In this document: positions 1 through 6,821 of the stretch, one piece after another | Position numbering within the stretch: position 1 is the stretch's first letter | Layout of the letters: every line of letters begins with the position of its first letter | Assembly: GCA_902461995.1 (NCBI GenBank) | Contig: CABQAA010000020.1 | Span: 1-13,621 of the forward strand | Origin: an uncultured Oscillospiraceae bacterium | GTDB lineage: Bacteria > Bacillota > Clostridia > Oscillospirales > Acutalibacteraceae | Length of the DNA stretch: 13,621 bases | Direction of reading: 5' to 3' | Translations under genes and position numbers: made by a program | The notes under the pieces: model-generated | Databases searched by the model: none | What the model saw: only the letters and a program-made list of their open reading frames with translations | What the model was told of the DNA's origin: nothing

Positions 1-1045
1 ATCCCTCGGTATAGGGAAAGGCCACGGTGTACGCCTCTTCAAAAGGCGTCTCGCCGTCCAAGGTCAAAATCCGGTTGGTGGGCAGGCCCTTGACCCCATC
101 CTGCCGGTAACGGAAATGCAGCTCGTAATACCCGTCCTCCGGAACGTCGATCGTCCATTCGATCCACTGACCCGGTTCCGACCAATTCTGTCCGATCACG
201 TTCATCCGGATCTTGGAAACATGATATGGTGAGGTGTTCGGACTGGTCCGGTCACTGGCGGGCCCCAAGGTCCTGGCCGACTTGAGAGAGGCTTCCTCCG
301 CCTCGTATGTGTGTATGTAGCTGCCGGCCTCCGGCTGTCCGTGCTGCGCGATATAATCTGCATAGGAGGGACGCGTCTCGGGCGGAACCAAGGTGCATCC
401 GCCAAAGGCAAACGCCGCCTGCAGGGCGGTGAAGCGCAGGGTATGCGTTCCTTCCGACAGATACAGCCGGTACGCGTACCGGTATCGGCCGTCGCGGTTT
501 TTCAGCCGGGTGGTGAGCCACATCGGGCTTTCCACCTGGCGGGGACTGTACTGACTGCCGGTGACGGCGTCGGTTTGAATGGCGGTTTCATTTTTCCACG
601 CCCGTTCCAGGGTAAGGCCCGCCGTCTCGCTGAAGGGAAAGGATCCATCGATTTCGAGTCCCAATTCCACGTCCCGGCTATTCCCCGGTATGGCGTAATA
701 GAGGAATTCCAGCTCAAATACTCCCGCCTGTTCGACGGTCACCTCTGTTTCGAAACTCTCCCCTTCCCCCTCCAGCTTCAGCGCGTTTTTTCCTTCGTAT
801 ACCTCTGGGACGGCGGCTTCCCCGCCGATGGTAAAGTGGTCGGGAGGCAGCGTGACGGAACCGGCCGCCGCAAAATCGGAGATGCTCTCCAGATAGGCGG
901 CGTAGGTGTTGTCCCGGTCCATCAGGCTCTCGGAAAACCGATCGGAAACCGTGGGAGCCGTTTCGTCTGCCAAAGCTGCAGCCGGCATGATACCGAGCAG
1001 CAGCGAGAGACAGCCGAAGATAGCCGCCAGCTTCTTGCCCTTCAT
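1..1045 (-). CDS. Large extracellular carbohydrate ABC-transporter solute-binding protein, N-terminal part (cut by window edge)
   Basis: The reading frame opens at ATG 1045 and runs off the left edge with no stop (348 codons visible). Residues 1-26 form a Sec signal peptide: KGKK, a hydrophobic core, and cleavage after PAAALA. There is no lipobox. Two beta-sandwich, carbohydrate-binding-like modules follow, at about 75-220 and 240-348. Both carry a 'V.xxG.(Y/F)EL.F.Y' strand followed by 'L.(I/L)DG..PF.E'. The stretch around TSPNTSPYHVSKIR (268-281) and EPGQWIEW (290-297) matches, from memory, the N-terminal region of the roughly 950-1000-residue solute-binding proteins of Paenibacillus and clostridia. 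In those, the binding-protein fold lies after the two modules, which here would be outside the window. The start is fixed by a purine-rich site (AAGGAGAGGA) and the ATGA overlap with the upstream hydrolase gene, so translation is probably coupled. The substrate is unknown, and the transporter role is inferred from the N-terminal family match only. Confidence 0.8.
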   Translation of the reverse strand, partial: MKGKKLAAIFGCLSLLLGIMPAAALADETAPTVSDRFSESLMDRDNTYAAYLESISDFAAAGSVTLPPDHFTIGGEAAVPEVYEGKNALKLEGEGESFETEVTVEQAGVFELEFLYYAIPGNSRDVELGLEIDGSFPFSETAGLTLERAWKNETAIQTDAVTGSQYSPRQVESPMWLTTRLKNRDGRYRYAYRLYLSEGTHTLRFTALQAAFAFGGCTLVPPETRPSYADYIAQHGQPEAGSYIHTYEAEEASLKSARTLGPASDRTSPNTSPYHVSKIRMNVIGQNWSEPGQWIEWTIDVPEDGYYELHFRYRQDGVKGLPTNRILTLDGETPFEEAYTVAFPYTEG

Positions 1046-3303
1046 CGGCTGTCCTCTCCTTCCAACGGCAAAATCTCCAGCTCCACCGGCCGGGCTTCCA
1101 AACCTCCGGCCCGGGCTGTGAGCATAACCCGGCCGGGCACCGTTTCCGCCCGGACCCAAACCGCCGCACAGCCGCCCGGAAGCGGCTGCACTTCCGGGCC
1201 GATCAGCCGGGCCGGACCCGAAAGGGAGAGTTCCAGCACCTCCCGGTTGAACGGCAGGAGATGCCCGTTCTGGTCCTCGAGACGGAAAACCACCCGCGTG
1301 GTATCCGAACCGTCGGCGAACAGGCAGGCATCATCCGCCTGTGCCGTCAGGCGCTCGGTGTGGGGCGAGGGGGTGAAGTCCTGTGTCTCGGCCAGGCTTC
1401 CGTTCCAATAGGCCTCGATCCGCAGGCCCTTCCAATGTTCACCCCAGAGAAATTCGAGTCCATGGTCCGCGACAATGGGCGGGTGGTCCAGCCCCGGATA
1501 CAGATCCGTGCGGGGATAATAGGTCCCCAGCTTCTGATCGCCGGAATAAATCGTCACATAATCATAATTCGTATAGACGGTCAGGGGCGATACCCCTCCT
1601 CCGCTGCGCTCTCCGATGCAGGCGACCGTGGCCGCCTGCAGCACGCCTTTTTTCTCGGGCGGCATCTGGCTCATATAGAAATAGGCCGCATATTTGGGAA
1701 GACGAAAAGCGTCCATGATGCCATGATAAGCCATTTTATCCCCGCTGCCGAACTGGCTGTGGGTATTGTAATCGAAAGCACACCAGGCCACGGCGCCGCA
1801 GCTGTTCTCCTGCCGGGCGGCCATATCGTGCACGGCGGCATGGCGCCGTGCGTGTTCGATGAGCCGCTCTTCCTGGTCGAACCGTTTGGTGGGATACATA
1901 TGGCCGCAGAACTCGGTGACGAGATACGGGACATCGTGATCGAGCCCCGTCACCTCTTTCTGATCCCGCAGAATGGTGTTGGCGCCGCTGTAGACAAAAT
2001 CGTTGCCCGTGTAGACGTCTTCGAGAAATTCGCTGTGGTCGATGGCCCGTACTCCGCCTGTCTGGCGGACCGGATCCAGCTCGTGAGCTATGCGGTTGGT
2101 GCGGACATAAAAGTCGTGGAAATCCTGGGATTCGTTGATCCGAACCCCCCACATGACGATCGCGGGATGGTTCCAGTCCCGCTGGATCATTTCCCGCAAG
2201 CTGTCTTCCGCCGCCTTCTTCCACGCCTCATCCCCCACATGCTGCCAGCCCGGCAGCTCCTCGAACACCATCAGCCCGATCTCGTCACATCGGTCGAGAA
2301 AATGCGGAGACTGGGGATAATGAGAGGTGCGCACCAAATGGATGCCCAGCTCCTCTTTGAGGATATCGGCATCCTTTTTCTGCATCCTCTCCGGCATGGC
2401 GTATCCCACATACGGATAAGCCTGATGGCGGTTGAGTCCTCGAATTTTCACCGGACGTCCATTGAGGAAGAAGCCTTTTTCGGTAAAGCGGGCATCCCGG
2501 AAACCGGTTTGAACGGTAAAGCGGTCGGTACAGCCTCCGGCTTCCAGTAAGACCGAGGCCTGATACCGTTTCGGCCGATCGAGCTCCCACAGCTCCGGTC
2601 TGCAGGACAGGGAGAGTTCCAGTTCGCTCATAGCGGTTTCCCCGTCCGCCGACAGGGAAACGGCCCCTTCCCCACAGGCCACGACTGTCTCACTGTCGGC
2701 AATTTCCACCCGCACGTGTGCGGTTTCCTTCCGCCCGAGCGTATTTTTCAGAAAAACCCGGGCCCGGATCCGGGGCGAATCGCTGAGCAGTTCTTCAGCC
2801 AGAATCTGCGCATTCTCGATATATACCGGCTCCGTCACCAGCAGGGTGACGTCCCGATAGATACCGCCGTAGGTCAAATAATCGAGCTGTCCCCCGAAAG
2901 GCGGGACCCCGGGCAGTTCCCGGGAATCCACCTTGACCGCCAGAACGTTGTCCTCACCGAAACGGAGCGCTTCGGTGATATCCGCCTCGAAGGGGGTATA
3001 GCCTCCCATGTGAGAAGCCACAGGGAGGCCGTTAAGTCTGACTTCGGCGGCCGCCATCACGCCTTCGAATCGAATCCGCACCCGGCGGCCGTGCCAGGCG
3101 GGATCCGGCACAAGATGCTTCCGATAGACCGATACGAATTGATTGACAGTCTCGTCAAACCCGTTAAAGGGCAAGGCGCGGTTGATATGGGGCAGATGCA
3201 CCGTTTCAAAGGCCGCTTCCTCCGCCTCTTTTTTCATCCAAGAGGGATCAAAAGCCGGCCGAAACAGCCAGTCCCGGTTCCCATTCCGCACGATTCTGCT
3301 CAT
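1042..3303 (-). CDS. Glycoside hydrolase family 2 (beta-galactosidase/beta-glucuronidase-like), cytoplasmic
   Basis: A 753-residue retaining exo-glycosidase of family GH2. The order is a jelly-roll sugar-binding domain (about 1-160, with PPFGGQLDYLTYGGIYRDV at 134-152), an immunoglobulin-like domain (about 160-275), and a TIM barrel opening with KIRGLNRHQAYPY (286-298). The predicted acid/base is Glu391 in WGVRINES. The predicted nucleophile is Glu464 in YLVTEFCGHMYP. The barrel ends near WCAFDYNTH (507-515), and the C-terminal 200 residues are beta-rich accessory domains. There is no signal peptide, so it should act in the cytoplasm on imported oligosaccharides. It starts 48 nt after the oxidoreductase stop and overlaps the next gene by 4 nt, so it is mid-operon. 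The RBS (AAAGGA) lies 12 nt from ATG, a long spacing, but no better in-frame start exists. The family assignment is firm. The substrate (galactoside, glucuronide or another) is not decided by sequence. Confidence 0.93.
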   Translation of the reverse strand: MSRIVRNGNRDWLFRPAFDPSWMKKEAEEAAFETVHLPHINRALPFNGFDETVNQFVSVYRKHLVPDPAWHGRRVRIRFEGVMAAAEVRLNGLPVASHMGGYTPFEADITEALRFGEDNVLAVKVDSRELPGVPPFGGQLDYLTYGGIYRDVTLLVTEPVYIENAQILAEELLSDSPRIRARVFLKNTLGRKETAHVRVEIADSETVVACGEGAVSLSADGETAMSELELSLSCRPELWELDRPKRYQASVLLEAGGCTDRFTVQTGFRDARFTEKGFFLNGRPVKIRGLNRHQAYPYVGYAMPERMQKKDADILKEELGIHLVRTSHYPQSPHFLDRCDEIGLMVFEELPGWQHVGDEAWKKAAEDSLREMIQRDWNHPAIVMWGVRINESQDFHDFYVRTNRIAHELDPVRQTGGVRAIDHSEFLEDVYTGNDFVYSGANTILRDQKEVTGLDHDVPYLVTEFCGHMYPTKRFDQEERLIEHARRHAAVHDMAARQENSCGAVAWCAFDYNTHSQFGSGDKMAYHGIMDAFRLPKYAAYFYMSQMPPEKKGVLQAATVACIGERSGGGVSPLTVYTNYDYVTIYSGDQKLGTYYPRTDLYPGLDHPPIVADHGLEFLWGEHWKGLRIEAYWNGSLAETQDFTPSPHTERLTAQADDACLFADGSDTTRVVFRLEDQNGHLLPFNREVLELSLSGPARLIGPEVQPLPGGCAAVWVRAETVPGRVMLTARAGGLEARPVELEILPLEGEDSR
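1052..1061 (-). promoter_or_regulatory. Ribosome binding site inside the upstream gene, ATGA coupling
   Basis: On the minus strand AAGGAGAGGA lies 6 nt before the ATG at 1045, inside the last codons of the family-2 hydrolase gene. The stop TGA (1044-1042) and this start overlap as ATGA, the usual layout for translational coupling. Confidence 0.75.
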
Positions 3304-3351
3304 ACCGAAACCATTTCCTTTCTCCGCACCCGACCATCGGGCCGCGTTCCG

Positions 3352-4662
3352 TCAAATAGCCAGCGTATTGGGGGCACTGCATTCCCGATAAATCTCGTCG
3401 AGATCCACCGGCCGGCCGTCGTCCATCCGGGACCGTTCTGCCGCAAAAGCCATAATATGGCTCTGTACCGATTTGTCGATGGATGTTAGCGCCGTGTTGG
3501 CGGATCCCACCCCTTCGACCATATGGAACAGATCCCGCAGCAGACGGTTTTCTCCGCCGCCGTGTCCCGAGAGGTCGGTAGTCAGCTTGGTGACGTCAAT
3601 CACCTCTTCCGCTTCCCCAAAACGCCTGACCGTGATAACATTCCGTTCCATATCTCCGCTGATTTCGCCGAGGGTGCCCATGATTTTGATTTCCCTCGTC
3701 ACTTCAGCTGTGAATCCGCACATGGTCAGAGAGGCTGTCACGCCGTCCATGAACTCCATATTGACCACCTGATGATCCACCACGTTGTTGTTGCAACGAT
3801 AGACACAGCGGCCATAGGGTCCGGTTTTCAGCGCTTCCATCAGCTTTTCCCGTTCCGGTTCCAGCACCACGGCGTTGACCGGCCATCCTCCATGCAGCTG
3901 TTCCAGGCCCTGTTTGCCGGTCAAATAGATCTTCAGCGCGTCGTAGGGGCAGCTGTCCTGTATGGCACAGCCATCGGTGCAGCGCATCGCACTGCCCTCC
4001 GGAGCATTTTCCTCCATAAAAGTCATCAGGCTTCCGAAAGACGATACCCGCCGGCAGTCCTGTCCCATCAGCCAAAGGATGATGTCCAGATCGTGGCAGC
4101 ATTTGGCGAGAATCATGGGCGAGGTTTCGTCCGAATTGTTCCAGAGCCCCCGCACGAAGCTGTGGGCAAAATGCCAATACCCGACATTCTCGAACTGGTG
4201 CAGCGAGATCACCTGGCCGATCCGGCCGCCGGTGATGAGCTCCTTGATCTTCTGATAAAAAGGCGTATAGCGCAGCACGTGGCAGACAAGCACGGCACGG
4301 CCCAGCCGTTTGGCCTCATTGGCGATGGCGACACAGTGCTCCGGCCGGTTGGACACCGGTTTTTCCAGCAGAATGTCGTAGCCCAGCCGCAGCGCGTTCA
4401 TGGCGTGATCGTAGTGCTGCTGGTCCTGCGTGCAGATAAAGACCACATCCGCCATGCGGGGTTTCTCGTAAAACTCCTCCGCCGTCCGATAGCACTGATC
4501 GGGGGACAAATGATAGTCCCGTGCAAAGCGGATGAGGCGTTCTTCGATCGGTTCCGCTGCAGCCACGATCTCCACATTGTCAAAATCCTTCAGGTAAGGC
4601 GCATAGGCAAACATGCCCCGGCCGCCGCAGCCCAAAACGGCGATCCGTATCTTTTTTTCCAC
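3352..4662 (-). CDS. Gfo/Idh/MocA-family NAD(P)-dependent sugar oxidoreductase
   Basis: About 436 residues. The N-terminal Rossmann fold starts IRIAVLGCGGRG (GxGxxG at about 11-16). The EKP motif (EKPVSNRPEH, about 100) provides the family's conserved lysine. The C-terminal alpha/beta domain has KCCHDLDIILWLMG (about 187-200), the family's active-site histidine region. Members oxidise, reduce or epimerise sugars, inositols and related compounds using bound or free NAD(P). No signal peptide, so cytoplasmic. Five cysteines are clustered, at about 228, 232 and 238 and at about 286 and 290, suggesting a structural metal site. Start choice: AAAGGGG (4672-4678) is 9 nt from GTG 4662 but only 3 nt from an in-frame TTG at 4668, so GTG is preferred. 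The gene follows the surface protein after a terminator stem-loop and precedes the GH2 gene, so it probably processes the sugar released by GH2. The substrate is unknown. Confidence 0.9.
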   Translation of the reverse strand: MEKKIRIAVLGCGGRGMFAYAPYLKDFDNVEIVAAAEPIEERLIRFARDYHLSPDQCYRTAEEFYEKPRMADVVFICTQDQQHYDHAMNALRLGYDILLEKPVSNRPEHCVAIANEAKRLGRAVLVCHVLRYTPFYQKIKELITGGRIGQVISLHQFENVGYWHFAHSFVRGLWNNSDETSPMILAKCCHDLDIILWLMGQDCRRVSSFGSLMTFMEENAPEGSAMRCTDGCAIQDSCPYDALKIYLTGKQGLEQLHGGWPVNAVVLEPEREKLMEALKTGPYGRCVYRCNNNVVDHQVVNMEFMDGVTASLTMCGFTAEVTREIKIMGTLGEISGDMERNVITVRRFGEAEEVIDVTKLTTDLSGHGGGENRLLRDLFHMVEGVGSANTALTSIDKSVQSHIMAFAAERSRMDDGRPVDLDEIYRECSAPNTLAI

Positions 4663-4671
4663 TTGCAAGAT

Positions 4672-4678
4672 CCCCTTT
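4672..4678 (-). promoter_or_regulatory. Ribosome binding site deciding the oxidoreductase start
   Basis: Minus-strand AAAGGGG. Its distance to GTG 4662 is 9 nt, in the usual range, and to the in-frame TTG 4668 is 3 nt, too short. This supports a GTG start with a protein beginning MEKKIRIAV. Confidence 0.6.
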
Positions 4679-4701
4679 GTATTTGGTAAAGGACAGAAAA
4701 A

Positions 4702-4751
4702 GCCCCGTCTCTTTTATTCAGGCTATACGTGTTACATAAAAGAGTCGGGGC
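4702..4751 (-). terminator. Rho-independent terminator (minus strand) after the surface-protein gene
   Basis: A 15-bp stem with one mismatch (4702-4716 paired with 4737-4751) and a 20-nt loop. On the minus strand the stem is followed directly by CTTTTTCT, a T-rich tail. On the plus strand no T run follows, so it acts on minus-strand transcripts. It lies 28 nt after the surface-protein stop and about 40 nt before the oxidoreductase start. It would therefore lower transcription of the downstream operon relative to the surface-protein gene. Confidence 0.85.
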
Positions 4752-4778
4752 CTTCTCCGATATAAAAGCCGGGTCGAA

Positions 4779-6329
4779 TTACACGCGGCGCTTTCTGGCA
4801 CAGACCACCGCGCCGGCGGCTCCGGCGCACAGGACCGCGCCGATAAATAACGGCAGGGAGGATGCGCCGGTTTCCGGGCTGCCGCCAGACTGCTCTTCAG
4901 GGATGAAGATCACGGGATCCATCAGGATGTGGTTTTCCCAAGATCCAGCGACATCGTCGTTGATCTCCCCGCCGATTTTCGCGCCGTATCCCTCAATGAC
5001 GATGACATCGCCCTTTTTCAGGTTCAGTTCCAGTTCGGGGAAATCCACCGATACGCCCTGTTTGACGGAGATGAAATCCTTGTCCTTTGGCCAGACTTTC
5101 GCGCCGTTTTTATAGATGGCCACCCGGCCTTCCACCGTGCTCAGAGCATTCTCGGTTCCGGCCGAAATGGTCTTGATGTCGCCGGCCCTCAGAACGACCT
5201 TCTGCGCTTTGGGAGAGGTGTAGGAGATACCCGCTTTGTCCCAGAAGGGGCCGCCGGTCGCCCACTGGTTGGCGTTCAGGACAACCCCGCCGTCCTCCGG
5301 CATCCACACGTAAGGAAGAGACCAGTTGCCGGCAAAGCTGAAGGTCTCTGCATAAGCCGTCATGTTGCTCCAATCCACCGAGTTCGCATTCGTGAAAACG
5401 GGTTTCCAAGCACAGTCCGCCAGAACTTTGCCTGCTTCCAGTGATTTCAGCAGTTCCGCACGGGCGCTGACCGTGGTGCCCTTGGGAGCTTCGGGGACGG
5501 TGGATTCCGGAGAAACGGTGCTGGATTCACCGGAAACATCGGAACCAGGAGATACAACGGGAGCCTCCGATGTGCTTTCCTTTACCTTGGCGATGGCGGG
5601 GTTGATGAAGATATGATTCAGCCAGTCGTTGGGATTGGCATCAGACGTATCGCCGCCGACCTTGCCGCCGAAGCCTTCAAAACGGATGGTGTCGCCCACG
5701 GCCAGGGTCAGGGTCATGGGATCGAAGGTCGGGTGATTTTCCGTGGTTACAGAGGCATAGTCCTTATCGGCCGGCCAGATCTTGGTGCCGTTTTTATACA
5801 CCGTTACATGACCATCCCCGTTTTCACCGTTCAGAGAGTCCTTCCACGCCGCGCCGTCGTAATACCGTCCCGGCTCCATGGCGTCGCAGGTCAGCACATA
5901 TGTACCCGCCTCCTTGGCGGTGAAGGTCACGGCTGACTTGCTCCACCAGCTCCCATCGCCATACTGGTTTGCCAGGAGCATCACTTTTTCTTCGCCCACG
6001 CCTTCCTTTTTGGTGGCAAAAACGGCGGGTTGCGCTTGATCGGTTCCGTTCTGGCTGAAAGAGTACGTATCGGCCTTTGCCAGTTTCATCTTTTCCCAGT
6101 CCGTGGTATTGGCGGTCTTGAATTCCGCCACCCACGCGGAGCCTTCCCAAGTAAAGGCCGAAGCATCGTCTTTGCCGGTAGCAGCCGCCTCTTTCAGAGA
6201 TGTCGCCGCATAAACCGGATTTTCCGTCTCTGGCGCAGTCTCCCCCTGGGCCAGGGCGATACTCGATACACCAAGCATGAGGGTCAGTGCCGAGGCAAGG
6301 GACAATCCTGCTGTCAAGGCTTTTTTCAT
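4779..6329 (-). CDS. Secreted, probably sortase-anchored surface protein with a duplicated domain
   Basis: 516 residues, no named family recognised. Residues 1-27 are a signal peptide (KKALTAGLS, hydrophobic core, SSIALA cleavage). Two homologous domains follow, about 61-248 and 305-477, separated by a Ser/Pro/Glu-rich linker (249-288). They share (TD/VD)W..M near the start, YKNG.K(I/V)WP.DKD (178-190 and 406-418), EG(F/Y)G.K(I/V)GG (218-226 and 446-454) and W.NHI...P.I (236-246 and 464-474). The aromatic-rich, beta-type pattern suggests carbohydrate binding, which is inference. The C-terminus has SPETG (484-488), a hydrophobic helix (about 492-511) and the basic tail ARKRRV, a sorting signal resembling the (S/P)PxTG class known for clostridial class B sortase. 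The start is fixed by AGGAGG 8 nt upstream. It has its own strong promoter and terminator and sits directly upstream of the glycan-uptake operon, suggesting a surface glycan capture role. Confidence 0.85.
   Translation of the reverse strand: MKKALTAGLSLASALTLMLGVSSIALAQGETAPETENPVYAATSLKEAAATGKDDASAFTWEGSAWVAEFKTANTTDWEKMKLAKADTYSFSQNGTDQAQPAVFATKKEGVGEEKVMLLANQYGDGSWWSKSAVTFTAKEAGTYVLTCDAMEPGRYYDGAAWKDSLNGENGDGHVTVYKNGTKIWPADKDYASVTTENHPTFDPMTLTLAVGDTIRFEGFGGKVGGDTSDANPNDWLNHIFINPAIAKVKESTSEAPVVSPGSDVSGESSTVSPESTVPEAPKGTTVSARAELLKSLEAGKVLADCAWKPVFTNANSVDWSNMTAYAETFSFAGNWSLPYVWMPEDGGVVLNANQWATGGPFWDKAGISYTSPKAQKVVLRAGDIKTISAGTENALSTVEGRVAIYKNGAKVWPKDKDFISVKQGVSVDFPELELNLKKGDVIVIEGYGAKIGGEINDDVAGSWENHILMDPVIFIPEEQSGGSPETGASSLPLFIGAVLCAGAAGAVVCARKRRV
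4899..6149 (-). repeat. Tandem duplicated protein domain (two copies)
   Basis: The codons for residues 61-248 (6149 down to 5586) and 305-477 (5417 down to 4899) encode two divergent copies of one domain of roughly 170-190 residues. Matching blocks occur in the same order and spacing: DW..M, L.ANQ......(W/F)W.K, YKNG.K.WP.DKD, EG.G.K.GG, W.NHI...P.I. The copies differ enough that the duplication is old or the two domains have specialised. Confidence 0.85.
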
Positions 6330-6337
6330 GTTTCCAT

Positions 6338-6343
6338 CCTCCT
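6338..6343 (-). promoter_or_regulatory. Consensus ribosome binding site of the surface-protein gene
   Basis: A perfect AGGAGG on the minus strand, 8 nt before ATG 6329. It is the best Shine-Dalgarno match in the window and fits strong expression of the surface protein. Confidence 0.85.
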
Positions 6344-6770
6344 ATTTATGTTCATTGTTGGGCTACATATTCAGTTCGGCCGCTGCCGGATGGGAATCGT
6401 TGCCGCAAAAGCCAACCATACCTGCCAAAACAGGAATCCCTCCAGAATCTTTGTTTATATTAAAAGCCGTTTTTAACAATTCTGCCTATAAATTTCACTA
6501 TATTCCCAGCCACTCGCGATTCGGTCATATTATCTAAAATCTATCTGTTGCTCCAGGAACTCATCTAAACTTCTGCCATCATTCTTTTACGGCAAGAGGA
6601 CTCTCTATGACAGATTATACACAATTTGCACAAGAACTTTCGTGGCGTTCTGTATTTTTCTGGATTCAGTATAACAAGCTTCTTTCGGATTGTCATCGTA
6701 CTATTAGGCCAGCTTTTTGTAAAATAAGACTTTTCAGGACTGTGCTTCTCATTGTTTTCCATATTCTAGG
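6344..6770 (-). other. AT-rich intergenic region: long leader of the surface-protein gene, no supported gene
   Basis: No convincing gene lies here; base composition is visibly more AT-rich than the flanking genes. On the minus strand it holds a promoter (6668-6696) and therefore a leader of about 330 nt. Within the leader, 6392-6440 can fold as a three-way junction. The closing helix is GGGATT/ATTCCC with one U.U mismatch. The hairpins are CCTG-TTTTGG-CAGG (6421-6434) and GTTG...CAAC (6399-6416). A TTAAAA-5 nt-TTTTAA inverted repeat lies at 6460-6476. A second isolated TATAAT is present on the minus strand at 6614-6619 without a good -35. I do not recognise a known riboswitch class. Confidence 0.5.
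6668..6696 (-). promoter_or_regulatory. Sigma-A type promoter (minus strand) for the surface-protein gene
   Basis: On the minus strand: ATGACA (6696-6691), 17-nt spacer, TATACT (6673-6668), with an extended -10 TGT just before it. Five of six bases match each consensus hexamer and the spacing is optimal. Transcription would begin near 6661, giving a leader of about 330 nt before ATG 6329. No other minus-strand gene lies between, so the surface-protein gene is the likely target. Confidence 0.6.
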
Positions 6771-6776
6771 AGAAAA

Positions 6777-6808
6777 AACACCCCACGGATGAAAATCCGT
6801 AGGGTGTT
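6777..6808 (-). terminator. Rho-independent terminator of the DUF4091 gene
   Basis: A 14-bp stem with one C.A mismatch (6777-6790 with 6795-6808) and a 4-nt loop. Read on the minus strand, the stem ends in a run of six T (complement of 6773-6778) followed by CT. It starts 13 nt after the stop of the DUF4091 gene at 6822. No T run follows on the plus strand. Confidence 0.88.
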
Positions 6809-6821
6809 CCTATCCAGCCAA

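Noticed and set aside
311..1411. Plus-strand open frame of 366 codons
   Set aside because: It lies antisense across the solute-binding protein and GH2 genes, both with clear family motifs. The translation has no recognisable domain and long antisense frames are common in GC-rich genes.
1261..2550. Plus-strand open frame of 429 codons
   Set aside because: Antisense to the GH2 catalytic barrel. No motif, no ribosome site, and the GH2 frame carries all catalytic residues.
3523..4689. Plus-strand open frame of 388 codons
   Set aside because: Antisense to the oxidoreductase, with His-rich, low-similarity translation typical of a shadow frame. It also ends near the ribosome site of the real gene.
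6454..6479. Possible minus-strand promoter TTGTTA...TATAAA close to the surface gene
   Set aside because: The spacer is only 14 nt, too short for a standard sigma-A promoter. The 17-nt-spaced site at 6668-6696 is much better, although a second weak start here cannot be excluded.
6565..6762. Minus-strand 65-codon frame in the leader region
   Set aside because: It would begin upstream of the predicted transcription start near 6661 and shows no domain or conserved pattern. It is a chance frame in an AT-rich gap.
6607..6792. Plus-strand 61-codon frame with an AGAGGA-like site 6 nt upstream of ATG
   Set aside because: Its end lies inside the terminator stem of the opposite gene, it has no recognisable domain, and it overlaps the minus-strand promoter. 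The ribosome-site match alone is weak evidence.
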